Shown piece by piece: positions 33,794 through 45,350 of a stretch of 64,000 nucleotides of DNA; positions within the stretch are counted from its first letter, which is position 1, and every line of letters starts with the position of its first letter. The stretch is from Owenia fusiformis (lineage: Eukaryota; Annelida; Polychaeta; Sabellida; Oweniidae): assembly GCA_903813345.2 (NCBI GenBank), contig CAIIXF020000008.1, positions 23,418,822-23,482,821 on the forward strand, read 5' to 3'. The notes under the pieces were generated by a model that worked only from the letters and a program-made list of their open reading frames with translations, ran no database searches and was not told the origin of the DNA. The translations under genes were made by a program, and so were the position numbers.

Positions 33794-33929
33794 TATATTA
33801 TCTGTCAAATAGAAGAAAAGATATTTCACTTTTTGTGATTTTATAACACGATTGCATTCCAGATAACTCTTATTCTTGATTTCTTTTCCCATTTTCACAT
33901 TACTTTGAAGTCACCAAAGTTCAAGAAGA

Positions 33930-34140
33930 GGATATAAAGAAGCTGTCCGTCTGTCCATCTCTTCATCTGTTTATCCAATTGGCTGTTTGGATGATAACTC
34001 AAATACTGGTCATCAAATTTATACTTTTATAGACTGTGCCTTATGGACACGAAAGCGCTTTCAAAATGGCCACCATATTTCATAAAATATTTCATGAAAA
34101 TTTAATCTTTGATAACTCAAATACCAGCCGACGGATTAGA
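33930..34140 (+). repeat. Dispersed 'GTCTGTCC/ATAACTCAAATAC' repeat module
   Basis: Blocks such as GAAGCTGTCCGTCTGTCCAT, GATAACTCAAATACTGG and CAAAATGGCCACCAT recur, diverged, at about 59400-59820. They resemble the right-hand module of the pearl-like family. Confidence 0.45.
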
Positions 34141-34366
34141 TTCTGCTGATGGCTCAAGACTGTAAAAGGTTTTTGCTGTCACTTGAAAAATAAAGGAACA
34201 GTGTTGTTATTGTTAATATTGTCAGAAGAAATGATGGCTGGCAGTCTCTAACTTTTTTGTGGGTGGTGTTCAGCATTTGGTGGTTGGTATTAGGCGTCTG
34301 AACAAAAAGCAGGTAGTCAGTGGTGACATTTTGCATGTTAATGCCTCATTGTTGCTTTATTTACAG

Positions 34367-34488
34367 CTTATGAAACAAATGAGTTCTACAGACACGCCCC
34401 TTAATACAGTTGCCAGACTAAAGGAAAAATTGAACTCTGAGAAAACTCCCTTCCTAGTACTCAGTGGTGGCAGCAAGACTCTCACTTC
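34367..34488 (+). CDS. Candidate penultimate exon of an unrecognised gene
   Basis: A strong acceptor (GCTTTATTTACAG) and donor (TTC|GTAAGT) bound a 122-bp open segment reading LMKQMSSTDTPLNTVARLKE, then KLNSEKTPFLVLSGGSKTLTS. It spells no family I recognise. It lies on the plus strand inside a KCTD3-like intron. The last 29 bases and the donor are part of a tandem repeat (34460 onward). Upstream exons were not identified; the frame is also open upstream of the acceptor to 34259. It could be a chance exon-like segment. Confidence 0.4.
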
Positions 34489-34850
34489 GTAAGTATATAC
34501 AGGGTGTCCAAGGAGTCTCTTTACACTTCATAAAAAGTTTGTATTATAATTGCAAAGGTACACCCTGTAAAGCATACTTCTCAGTGGTGGCAGCAAGACT
34601 CTCACTTCGTAAGTATATACAGGGTGTCCAAGAAGTCTCTACACTTTATAAAAAATTTGTATTGTAATTGCAAAGATACACCCTGTAAAGCATACTACTC
34701 AGTGGTGGCAGAAAGACCCTCACTTCGTAGGGTGTCCATAAAGTTTCCTTACACTTTACAAAAAGTTTTGTGTTGTAATTGCAAAGATACCTTTTGGACA
34801 CCCTATATATCATACTGCTCAGTGGTGACAGGAAGACCCTATTAAACCTG
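34460..34850 (+). repeat. Four-unit tandem repeat carrying a splice donor
   Basis: Units start at 34460, 34580, 34698 and 34818 (period 118-120 bp). Each begins CTCAGTGGTGGCAGCAAGAC or a variant. Units 1 and 2 keep CACTTC|GTAAGT; unit 3 has CACTTCGTAGGG; unit 4 has lost it. Each unit also contains a mini inverted element, TACAGGGTGTCCA ... TACACCCTGTA, of about 70 bp in units 1 and 2. Confidence 0.85.
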
Positions 34851-35076
34851 TCTAATCAGGTTATTTGAAACCAATTGGATTATTCCTATCCATTGCATTA
34901 CACAAAAAAAACAGATCAACTCCTTTTAATAAACCACATGATAATTGTATGTAATTTTTTTTTTCAATGAAGGTCTCTGCTAGCTATAGATTACACAAAT
35001 AGATATCATCCCAGTATTACATTGCAAGTAACTGGTAGTCTTCAAGAAATAATGAATATTTTACTGTTTATTTCAG

Positions 35077-35104
35077 AGCCTCTACAAGTTTGGTGAAACG
35101 ATGA
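35077..35104 (+). CDS. Candidate terminal coding exon of the same unrecognised gene
   Basis: Acceptor TTTATTTCAG ends at 35076. The first base completes Ser (TC+A), then ASTSLVKR and TGA at 35102-35104. Phase agrees with the donor at 34488, giving a C-terminus ...GGSKTLTSASTSLVKR. AATAAAGG near 35245 could serve as a poly(A) signal. Evidence is splice-site fit only. Confidence 0.35.
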
Positions 35105-36432
35105 CAATAGTAGAAGTTTAGAGCATGCTTTGAAAGAAGGATGAATGTGAAGGTGGATAGTTAGCTTGGCAACATGAGTCCATCTTTGAGCATCAGATGG
35201 TAATAAGAATGGTTTCAAAAACCGTCGCTATATTTTGGGGCAAAATAAAGGAACTGGAAAAACAGAAATCATATTTACAAAAGAGACTGCCAGTTGGATG
35301 ATCTGAAAGTGACTGGGCTTCATATGGGCTTATTAGCCTTTTGCAGATTATTGACATAGACATAGACTGAAACGGGAATTACTTTTCCTGGCCTTTTGAT
35401 TATTATATTAATATGGCCCTTTCACGAGATAATTTTTTTTTTTTTTTTTTACCACCGATTAAAAAACATTTGGAGGCCCTGGAAAAATCTTGTTTTGAAT
35501 GCAGATGTGGACTCTTGATATCAAGACATTATATTGGAAAAGAGAAGTATTAATTGAAAAAAATCCAATTTGAAGAAATTAATATTTATTTGTAATAAAA
35601 AATATTTTGTGATCACAATAAATGGTATACTGAAAAGGCACTTGACTTTTCGTTCTTAAACACACTTTTCGCATAGGGTATATCACTTTCACCAATCAGA
35701 ATGCACTGTAACCATTAATGTTCTTAGTCTGCTAAGTTGATACAATGAATGCATAAAAGTTACTGTTATGACGATATATCAGTACATGTCATCTGATGTT
35801 CAAAGAACAATTTTAACAAAATCCTTTTTCCACACAAACCTGCACAGTTTTTGCTTTCCCTAATTCCCATCATTTAAAGATAGTGAAATAAGAACCAAAT
35901 TAACAAATGCTTGGGTGGTTCTGAGGTCGATACATGAAATACATGAAACTGAGCAGTATTAATTTGAAAACAAAATATTCAATGGGGATTACCATGTTTA
36001 ATTAACGAACGAACTCCGAGGAGATTTCGACAAACTTTTCTTCCTGAGAATACTGCCTTCTCACTGTCATGTTTGAATGAGTTTCACATTTAGTTTAGCA
36101 TGTTGCTGTGTATATATAACACTGGTTTTTACTTACGCATTTAAAGTGGATATTTATGTTTCATAAAGAAAACAAAAATTGATCAAATATTGACGGGATG
36201 GGACCTGTTACAATGACCCCTACTTTTAACAATTTTCAGAATGTTTCATCCAGTGTATTTAAATTCCAGTTTTTGAGCTTATTTCTTGAAAGCATTATAC
36301 GTTATTAACTTCATATATTCGTATTAATATGAAGAATCAATTCCAATATGATAGAACACTTATTTTACCTAAGTTAGAGTTAATTTTGTATATAAATGTT
36401 AAATAATTAAGTTTATAAATAGGAATACTTAC
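35105..36432. other. Intron sequence between KCTD3-like exons 3 and 4 (distal part)
   Basis: A poly-T run at about 35429 and scattered A/T repeats. GCCCTTTCACGAGA at about 35414 recalls the AACCCTTTCACGAC end at 24351. No further exon is recognised. Confidence 0.35.
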
Positions 36433-36552
36433 AAAAGATCTATCTCCTTAGTTCTGAGAAAGTTGAGTATTATTGCAAACAGACCAGGGTCTCTGTCTAT
36501 GAATATAGCACCTGTGTCATCATGTAATGTAGAGATTCTTCCACTGAACATG
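36433..36552 (-). CDS. KCTD3: KCTD3/SHKBP1-like exon 3 (BTB)
   Basis: A 120-bp exon, acceptor TTTCTAG, donor TT|GTAAGT. It reads [20 protein letters not shown], then [19 protein letters not shown]. The SGRIS and IDRDP...F..ILNFLRT motifs are the core of the tetramerisation (BTB) domain. Confidence 0.87.
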
Positions 36553-36829
36553 CTAGAAATAGAAAATTCACATACCACATTATACCATTTTGGTTAACCA
36601 GTCCAATAAGCCATTTGTGAGAGGAAAATTCAGGGGAAAGATCAAGACAAAGAGAGTGCAGTTATCACAACGATATTATTATAATACAAATACTATGAGT
36701 ACCAAACACAACAAAAATGAACTCGTTTTTAGTTGACTTACTGTCTTTTTTATTGCTTTTTAACTAATCTCCTTTACTAGTCAAATTAAATGAAATGAAA
36801 TTGAAATTGTTTGGAGTATCTGTCTGTAT

Positions 36830-37305
36830 CTCATACTTAAGTGGGTTTGGGGTAGATATCACTCGGGAATATATATCATATCTGAGGAGCGGGTAGGATA
36901 TATTGTATATGTCCCGCTCCAGGCTAAATGCGGGCAGATATAATATATCCATCCCGCTCCCGGGAATTTTTCAAAAGTTTAAAAAAGTTTAAATATCAAA
37001 AGTTTTAATTTTAATTTTAAAATTTAAATTTTTTAAGTTTAAATGTTACAATTTCATTGTATTGAACAAAAAGAATATTACGAAAATGTTAAATATAAAT
37101 ATCTTGTCATTTGAAAAAGGTGGAAAAGAATATATCTACCCTACACCCACTCAAGTATGAGATACACCAGTTATGCACGGTCGGTTTGGATACATGGAAT
37201 ATCCCTTGGGATATACAATACATCTTCCCACGGTCACTTCGGTCCCTCGGGAAGATATATTGTATATCCCTCGGGATATTCCCTGTATCCAAAACCTCCC
37301 AGTGC
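36830..37305. repeat. Palindromic region with CGGGATAT blocks
   Basis: At about 37175-37300 two arms of about 55 bp are inverted (GGATACATGGAATATCCCTT against its diverged complement ending CCCTGTATCC), with GGTCACTTCGGTCCCTCGGG at the centre. At 36880-36960 a second inverted pair centres on GGATATATTGTATATGTCCC. Overlapping sense and antisense open frames here come from the palindrome. Confidence 0.7.
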
Positions 37306-37311
37306 ATAACC

Positions 37312-37572
37312 CCTATTTATTCCATAATACTACTGTTTTCCCAGGGAAATATGAAGGAATATAAATCATATTGAATCGTATAACCTGAAAAATCGTATTG
37401 TCACTGGGGAAAAAATCGTACTAGAGCGTATTACATAAAAAAATCGTATTGTCCCCATGAAAAAATCGTATTGGAGCATATTAACCTATTTTCGGTGTCC
37501 TTGTTATTTTTTCTCGGTTATTTGCATTATCCAAAAGTAGCATTTTAGAGGGGTGTATTATGGAATAAATAG
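37312..37572. mobile_element. Small foldback element with CTATTTATTCCATAATA ends
   Basis: CTATTTATTCCATAATAC at the left and GTATTATGGAATAAATAG at the right are exact inverses about 260 bp apart. Inside are repeats of AAAAATCGTATTGTC(A/C)CC and GAGC(G/A)TATTA. A further AATAACCTATATATATTCC lies at about 37640. Confidence 0.6.
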
Positions 37573-37906
37573 GTTATTGCTGCGCTCCCTCGGTCAATAT
37601 CATACTGTATTGTCCCTCGGATTCAACCCCTCCCAGTGAATAACCTATATATATTCCATGTCAACCCTTAATAGATTTACACATACATGAACTTCTCATA
37701 CATGCAATATTATGCTTATTTGTATTTCTGTTACCTTGGATTGCAGTCTTACTAAATAAATATCAACAAATAATACATGAATACTACTTAAATATTGTAT
37801 CTTTCTATATACAAGTTTAAAATGTTGATTGTCATTAAGAAGTAATTGCTGGATAGTAAATGAACAAAATTTATTGATAAAGATGGGTAAAGATGTTGTT
37901 GTTTAC

Positions 37907-37960
37907 CTTGTGAAAAATGTATCTGGAATCCATGTCAGTGTTTGTTTTGATGTGGAAAAC
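37907..37960 (-). CDS. KCTD3: KCTD3/SHKBP1-like exon 2 (BTB)
   Basis: A 54-bp exon with acceptor TTTCAG and donor AG|GTAAAC. One base completes a Lys codon (AA+G), then FSTSKQTLTWIPDTFFT, then two bases of a Ser codon. FSTSRQTLTWIPDSFF-type sequence is specific for the KCTD3/SHKBP1 BTB domain. The intron before it is 11.9 kb (37961-49905) and holds most of the foldback elements. Confidence 0.85.
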
Positions 37961-38074
37961 CTGAAACAAAGTTTATATGATAATAAGAAATACTAATAAT
38001 TTAAGATTTACATCATGATAAAACATGACCAGGCCTGAAATGTTTCAAGTGAAACAGAAAGATGCTATGAATCT

Positions 38075-38340
38075 ACCGTAAATTTTTCGTTTTTCCGTAA
38101 AAAAATGACAAACTACCGTAAAAAAATACCATCTTTTTCCCGTAAAAACGCCCGTAAAAAAATCTACCGTATTTTTTTCGAAATCTACCGTAAATTTTTT
38201 TTTTTAAAACTCGTTTATTCCATGAGAACGGCCGTAAAATCTACCGTAAACTTTTGTAAATCTACCGTCAATTTTCGAAAATCTACCGTATTTCTGCTAA
38301 AATCAACAGTATTTTTGTTCAAACTACCGTAAAATTTCCC
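38075..38340. repeat. Degenerate TACCGTAAA repeats, block 1
   Basis: The phrase (C)TACCGTAAA recurs about every 20-30 bp with T/A-rich filler. It resembles the larger block at 39700-40330. The short open frames here are repeat artefacts. Confidence 0.8.
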
Positions 38341-39699
38341 GTTATTGTTGGGAAATGCTGAAAAATGGAAGTCTTCCTGTACTGTCCCTGTAATATTTCT
38401 TCACCAACCTGAATATAAATAGGTATCGGCAGGTTTCTGGTTATCAGGTTATTGCGCATTTATCTAAGTAAGCTTGCGTGTAAGCTTGCGTCCAAACACC
38501 AACTACCACTAGCTAGAAAGAATTCGTTCTGCCATGATTTTTGTAGTTAACCAAACCCTTTTGTACACAGATATGAGCGTAGCGCCTATTACGCAAAATA
38601 CGCACAGGCGTACCAAATGAATTTGAAAAAAATAAAAATTTGTTAAAATGCATTAATTTATTTGCGAATTTATTGATGCTTCCTACCGTGTCTGTATTTT
38701 TACGATTGTCAACATTTAAAGTTGATAAAAACGATTCCATCAAATAACGTACTTGAAAAAATATTTCCCGGGGAAGCAAATCGGCCACGCAATCAGGCTT
38801 CCCCGTGTGTGCGTACCGACTCAAAATATTGTTTTAACGTATGAAATATGCGTAGTTTGATTTGTTAAATCAATTTGTTTACAGTACGATAAAATATTGT
38901 ATTTTTCATCAGAACACATTATATCAGTAACAAATACAGTACATAATTAAAAAATAAAGCATTGACTTTGGGTTTATTGTAAAAGTATTGTGATATCCGA
39001 ATCTGAACGATGTCTCAGGGGAAAGGTTTCAGCAAATGCTCATAACAGATTATTTTTGAAAGACAATTTATCTGTACTTATTTTCTATTTGTGCCGGACA
39101 AACACATTGATATCATTAGAGACTTGCGAGTGAACAAATCAATATATAATACCATATGATTCCAATGTTATATGAACATTATGTCTGTCATTTCAATTCG
39201 TTAAAGTGATAGATCATCTAAGATGATGAGTAAAAACGTGTAAAATCCATATTTTGTATTTCAGTAAATGTTTCATTGGTATTTCCAAACATCCTGATAT
39301 CTAAAAAAACTTGTTAGAAGGTGAATAAAAGTGGAGATATGAATATTGTGTTCGTATTTTGAATCAATCTAGATTTATTGTAAAAGAGTTGTAAAAGAGT
39401 TGTATTCATATACATGTACATTTTGCTGAAACATTAAAATCCAAAGTTGCTGTCAGTCCATTGTAGGCATGGTAAATGAAGAATAAAAAGTGTTTAGTCT
39501 CTATTTATTCTTGAAAATAGTATATCTATTTTTTCTTGAAAATAATAGTTTCGTATAATTCTCAGGTGGTAGTTCTGCTTTACAAACTGTAATTATCAAA
39601 AGCACTCTTGCAGTAAAATATGTATTCACAATAACAAAAACAATATGACCACGTAAACATTGTATTAATATAGAAAACCGCATTGTATAAAGGTTTAAC
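38341..39699. other. Intron 1 spacer of the KCTD3-like gene
   Basis: No exon is recognised. A 103-codon minus frame (38513-38824) has no recognised domain and I do not call it a gene. Confidence 0.35.
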
Positions 39700-40330
39700 T
39701 ACCGCATTTTTCAAAATCTACCGAAAAATACCGCATTTTGGCAAATCTTTGGCAAGAGTACCAGTTTTTCAAAAAATTACCGTAAAAACTACTGCAAGTT
39801 TCAACATCTACCGTAAAACTACCGCATTTTTTCCAAAAATAACCGTAAAAACTACCGCAATTTTCGAAATCTACCGTAAAACTACCGCATTTTTTCAAAA
39901 TCTTCCGCAAAACTACCGGTTTTTAAAAAAAACTACCGCATTTTTTCAAAATCTACCGTAAAACTACCCCATTTTTTCAGAATCTTTCGCAAAACTACCG
40001 GTTTTTTCAAAAAAATTACCGTAAAAATTACCGCATTTTTTAAAACTACCACATTTATTCTAAATCTTCCGCAAAACTACCGCTTTTTCAAATTCCTACC
40101 TCTGAAACTACAGTATTTTTTAAAAATCTACCGCAAAAACTACCGTATTTTTTTAAATCTACCGCAAAAACTACAGTTTTTTTTAAAATCTACCGCAAAA
40201 ACTACCGTTTTTTTCTAAAATCTACCGCAAAAACTACCGCAATTTTGTTGAAAAATACCGCAAAAACTACCGTATTTTGAAAAAATCTACCGCAAAAATA
40301 CAGCAATTTTAAAAAAATGTACCGCAAAAT
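39700..40330. repeat. Degenerate (ACTACCG[C/T]A + poly-T/A) repeats, block 2
   Basis: About 25 or more units of the form AAACTACCGCATTTTTTC / AAAATCTACCG(T/C)A, period roughly 20-25 bp, mildly diverged. Both strands show repeat-derived open frames (39683-39961, 39695-39910). Confidence 0.85.
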
Positions 40331-40393
40331 TTTGGTCTTAGGTTGGCAGGTATGTATGAGTATCAGAATGAAAGATTTACTATATGTAACAAT

Positions 40394-43080
40394 TTAGGCG
40401 ATCAGCCTGGGGGGTTGGTCAGTACCAAATCAGGGGAATAATGGCCATGGTGATTTTTGGGAAGGTGGACACCCCTAGAGTAAGAAAATATGTGATAGCA
40501 TTGCAGAAGTGGCAGCTAAATGGGTGTTATCACCCATTTTTCAAAATGGCCGCCGGTGTGCTTAATTTTTTGCTACCGAATGAAAGATGTTATATCTAAG
40601 CATACTGAGAGGCAAAATCAGTAATTTTAGGGTCTAATTCTGGGTTTTAGGGGTCACTGATTCGATTTATGCCTAAATCCAAGTCATCAAAACATAAATT
40701 CATATGAAAATCCAAGATGGCCACCAATTTTGCTTCAAAAACAAATATGTAACTAATGATAAAAGCTAAAAATTTCAAAATGATTTTGAAGAGTTTTAGA
40801 AGACGTTTTCAAGTCTAAGGATTTTATTCATGTCTAAATCTATGTCATCAAAGGATTACCTTATATGTAAATCCAAGATGGCCGCCAAAATAGGTGCCAA
40901 CATGTATTGATACATGCTCAAAGAACAAATAAAAAGCAATTTTATAGATCATGAAAGGGTTTAGAAGTTAATGATTTCACTTATGCTTCATTTTAGTCTA
41001 AGTAATCAATTACTTTTCATAGAAAACCAAAATGGCCACCAATATGGGTGCCGAAACAAACATGTAACTATTAATGTAAGCTCAAAGAATAGCTAAAATG
41101 TAGTTTTGTAGATCATGAAAGGGTTTGGGGATCAATGATTTTATTGTCTTAGTTTTCAAAGAATAACTTAATGTGGAAATCCACGATGGCTGCCAAAATG
41201 AATAAGTTACCATTAATTTAAGCTCAATGAACAATTACAAAGTGATTTTGGAGACCATGTCTAGGTTTCAATGGTCGAGAATTTTAAGTCAATGGCTAGG
41301 CTTCAATGGTTGAGAACTTTAAGTCATCAAATAATTCTTTTATTTGGATATTCAGGATGGCAACCAAAATGGCTGCCAAAATGAATAATTAATTTTGGAA
41401 CATATTCATTTGGATATCAAAGATGGCCCTGATGTGATGTACCATCTCAATTGTAGCAGAAGAGTCCTAATATGGAGGTCTCAAAGGGAATGATGATACA
41501 AGACATCTTTCTTGCCTAGCCTTTATGGACATCATTAATGTTATGTCCATGTCATTCCCTGGAGCATAACGGATTTTAAGCTGCTTGGAGAAGATGAGAT
41601 GTTTGTAGTGCAATCCCAGGAATCTTTTCAACTGAGTGGTATACAAAGGAATATCCTTTGCATTCATTCGACTTCGCTTCTGAAAAGAGAGCTTCATCTT
41701 TAGTTTAACTAGACTCTGCGAGCAGGGTAACAAATGAAGCTAATGTGAAATTTTTCATACTATCCATGATGAGAGAATTGAATATATTTTGACAAAATAT
41801 TTTGATGGGTCCCAACAACAGCATCTGTGAGAACTAGAAAAGTATATGAAAGCTATTGACCTTAGCTATGTAGGGAGTTGGTACATAGAGATTATCCTAT
41901 ATGAGGTTCGGAATATTGAGATTATCCTGAGGCCAATATAATATATCTGCCCGAGGGTCGTAGGTCTGTAAAGAAAGGACAAACTCAATCCAAGTCTACA
42001 ATTACACAGAAGATAATATCTCGGATGGACTGAAGAGTGCTGAGTATGAAGACCTCATTGACAAAGTAAGGTGTAAAGGGTGGAAGGTGAGACACTTTCC
42101 AGTGCATGTTTTATGTAGGCCTTAGAGGCTTCCAATGTTCTCCTCGGAACATCATGTTGAGAGAACTAGGTCTGCAGCCTGTGAATTTCGAGATGGCAAT
42201 AAAGGAAATAGGTTAGATGGTTGAGTCATGCTCCATGTGAATGTGGTAATTTATTTTGGCAGCCAGTTTGGTGACCATTTTGGATTTTAATATGAGGAAA
42301 GGTTAAGATAACTTAAGTAAAGGCTAGTAAGTTGAAACCATTTTCTCCTGAAACCCAGTCTCAGATATCTATGAAATAACTATTCTAATTTTTTTTCTAT
42401 GTGCTTATAAATTCATTTTTACAGCCATTTTAACAGCCATTTTAGATTTCTATATAAAGGTATTCTTTAATCACTGCAATTTACACATGAATGGAATCCT
42501 TAACCTCTAAAACCTTGGTCTGCAAAAGCAACTGTTTTTTGAGTTTACATAAATAGTTACATATTCATTTTGACATCCATTTTGGTGGCCATTTTGGATT
42601 TCTTTGTAAAGTAGTTCTTTGATTACTTAGATTTAGAGACAAATAATATCCCTGGCCTCTAAAACCTTTCCATGGTCTCCAAAGTCACTTTTTATCCTTT
42701 CTTTAAGCTTTTTGAACTTGTATCAATAGTGACATATTTGTTTTGACATCCATTTTGGCGGCCATCTTGGATTTCCAATTCTTTGATGACTTAGATTTTG
42801 ACTTAAATGAAATCCTTGACCCCTAAAACCCTGAAATAGACCTCAAAATCACTGTTTTTGTCTCTCAGTATGCTTAGATATAACTTCTTTTATTTGGTAG
42901 TAAGTGCATCAGCGGCCATTTTGAAAAATGGGTGATAACACCCATTTAGCTGCCACTCCTGCAATGCTATCATATAATTTCTTACTCTAGAGGTATTTAC
43001 CTTGCCAAAAATCACAATGAGGCTTATTCCCCTAACTTGGTTCCGATAACCTAAATTTTGGGGTGAAGCTGATGGCCTAA
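40394..43080. mobile_element. 2.7-kb foldback element with roughly 850-1000-bp arms
   Basis: The ends are TTAGGCGATCAGC and GCTGATGGCCTAA. The left arm (40394 to about 41400) and right arm (about 42230-43080) are diverged inverse copies sharing blocks such as GCTAAATGGGTG(T)TATCACC and AAGATGGCC(G)CC. The arms themselves consist of repeated CAAGATGGCCGCCAAAATG-type units every 140-180 bp. A central 0.8 kb is unique. An 88-codon minus frame (41467-41733) in the centre has no recognised domain. Confidence 0.8.
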
Positions 43081-44794
43081 TTGGTATCCCAAGATATTCT
43101 AGTATGTTGTCACATTGTTGACCTCAATTTAACTGTTTTCAACAATCTCCAAGTCAACTTTTTTAACAATTTGATGTCTATTAGACCTCTTTTATTTAAA
43201 AAAATTGTGTAATAAAGTAGAAATCTGGGTATAAAATACAGAATGTCTATCCTAAAATTGGAAAATGTATATTAGTGTGCAATATGCCCAAGAAATCCCC
43301 CAAATCTGTGTTGAGGTGAAATAACCAAAAGTGACCTATCACAGGCTCAGATTTGTCCACTGTGACAGAGCATGGTATTTTTCTTAAAAACACTTAGTAC
43401 ACTTCACGATTTATTTTTTAACTCATATGTTTCATTATATCAAAGAAAATTACTTACTCCATGCAATGGATATATCATTTGCGGGTAACCTTCACTTCTG
43501 TTTGAAGTCCAATAATGCTAAGAGTAAAAGCTATTGAAAACTCTAAAACATACCATTTCTTTAACTTTTTAATGGCATTATATAGTGCAGTGACAGGATA
43601 ATATTAACATAAGTTTTCAGCATAACTCGGAATATATTAACGAGATATTGATGTATTGGGTCTTTTTAATTTTTTCTATTAAAAATAATGTTCACATTTT
43701 TTGTCCGCTGTGACGGAGCAATTTCACAATTCACATTTACATTTTTATAAAAGAATTAAAAAGACCCAATACAAGAACATCTCATCAGTAAAAAGGTTTC
43801 CCAAAACATTTTTTAGCTCAACAGATCTGTAGCCGTAACGTTTTTACCAGATTTATGAGTCGTCAGTTCAATTTATACGTGAAGCGATACGGAAAACACA
43901 AAAATGAGGATTTTCTACGTTGGTCATTTACATATTCCATTTTGTACTTCGATTTTATTGTTTTTAGTTCTAAAGGTATCATTTTATGAACATGCACAGT
44001 GTGTTATGTATGACATTCTACACTGTATGGAATAGTATTGCAATAATTACAGTGCACATGTTTCACACAACATTTTAGCTACCCATTACCCTTTGCATTC
44101 TGATCTCACTGAGTCAATCAGAGTTTGTCGTTGAAACACGGACGACTTTCTATATGGTCATTTCCTATGACAAACTGCATAGTTAATGAGCACGTATTTA
44201 GCACGCATTCCTTCCACTTCGCTGATTGGATAGCGGTTGGTTAGCGGTTGGTTAGGGTTAGCGTGGTTAGGGTTAGCGTGGTAGATTTAAAATGATTTAT
44301 TACCCATACTGTCACAGGCACCAATCTTCGGGGCGGCACTGTAATATAGTCTATGCTAGGCAGAGGGTAGTTTATAACTAAACTCTGCCCGCAGGGTAGC
44401 TACCCGTATCGAAATCCGTAACATACCAATGGAGTAAAAGTGTACTTGATACGTTTGTGTTACTGACAGCAATACGGAAAGTATGTTAACTAACAGTTTC
44501 TGTTAGTTGTTTCCGTATCTATTTTGTCCTTCGAATCTTGATAAATTTTTCCTAAAGAGATTGGATCTCCTAAAAACACATTTAGAGTAACCTCCTGATT
44601 TTTTATTATTTCTATTTGATGTAAAACAAGTTTGTTTATCAACTTCCCAATTCTGAGGCTTGAATTAATTTGTTAACAGTATCAACTCGATGATTGTTCC
44701 TAGCCATGAATTTCCACTTTATATTATGCAGTGAATGACATGCCTTTCGGAAAATTTTTGGGAATATTTTCACTTCGTTTACATTTCTTGTATA
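43081..44794. other. Spacer with small inverted repeats
   Basis: Around 43651-43780, TATTGGGTCTTTTTAATT pairs with AATTAAAAAGACCCAATA. GTCCACTGTGACAGAGCA and GTCCGCTGTGACGGAGCA are diverged direct copies at about 43355 and 43705. No exon is recognised. Confidence 0.4.
44231..44284. repeat. Short telomere-like GGTTAGGGTTAG repeats
   Basis: GGTTAGCGGTTGGTTAGGGT then TAGCGTGGTTAGGGTTAGCG. It is a degenerate G-rich hexamer array of about 50 bp, too short and mixed to be a telomere. Confidence 0.7.
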
Positions 44795-45031
44795 CAGTTG
44801 GGGACAAAAATAAATGACAGGTCGATTTTCGATCACCATTTCCTAATTATGGTGGTCTGAAAGCCCATAATTTCCAATATTGTCTAGATATATATCCCTT
44901 AAAATTTGTATATTTTACATTTTGTATAATCTCATCCACTGATGTATGGCCTCTTGTAAATTCTCTTATTTTTAACATGGGAAATCCTCACTTCAGCAAA
45001 TCCACCTGTCATTTATTTATGTCCCCAACTG
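44795..45031. mobile_element. TA-flanked MITE, 237 bp
   Basis: CAGTTGGGGACAAAAATAAA at the left and ATTTATGTCCCCAACTG at the right, about 27-bp TIRs with one or two changes. TA flanks at 44793-44794 and 45032-45033. Tc1/mariner type. Confidence 0.82.
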
Positions 45032-45204
45032 TAACTGTACTTATTGTTGATCGGACGGAAAGATAAGCTGATGTAGTTACACTGGAGTTCGTTTACTACC
45101 ATTTGGAAGGCACATGAGGGTCCCATTCATCAGGTAACACTCATATGTCGAAGTTATGTTCTTGCTATGTTTAACAGTTAACAGCAATAGTAAGCTGTAT
45201 ATAC

Positions 45205-45350
45205 AGAGCTGTCAAGTGTCCCGCGAATGGCGGGATTATCCCGCGAATTTGATCAAAATTTGGCTAATTCGCGTGTCCCGCAATGTCTCGCGAAGTCCCG
45301 CAAATGTCGGCTTTGACCTCCGCGAATTTTCAAAATTGTAACAATCCCCG
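45205..45350. repeat. CCCGCGAATTT-type repeat cluster 1
   Basis: Many copies of (T)CCCGC(G)AA(T/A) within about 150 bp (GTGTCCCGCGAATGGCGGGA and similar), preceded by GAGCTGTCAAGTGTCCC. CG-rich compared with its surroundings. Related clusters lie at 47185-47423, 48186-48280 and 49115-49400. Confidence 0.75.

Noticed and set aside
38513-38824. 103-codon minus-strand frame
   Set aside because: No domain, no repeat relationship, no splice context; probably chance.
39683-39961. Overlapping plus and minus frames rich in Lys, Phe and Tyr
   Set aside because: Both are produced by the TACCGTAAA repeat array.
44231-44284. A telomere or interstitial telomeric block
   Set aside because: Only two or three GGTTAG units, mixed with GCGTGG; too short.
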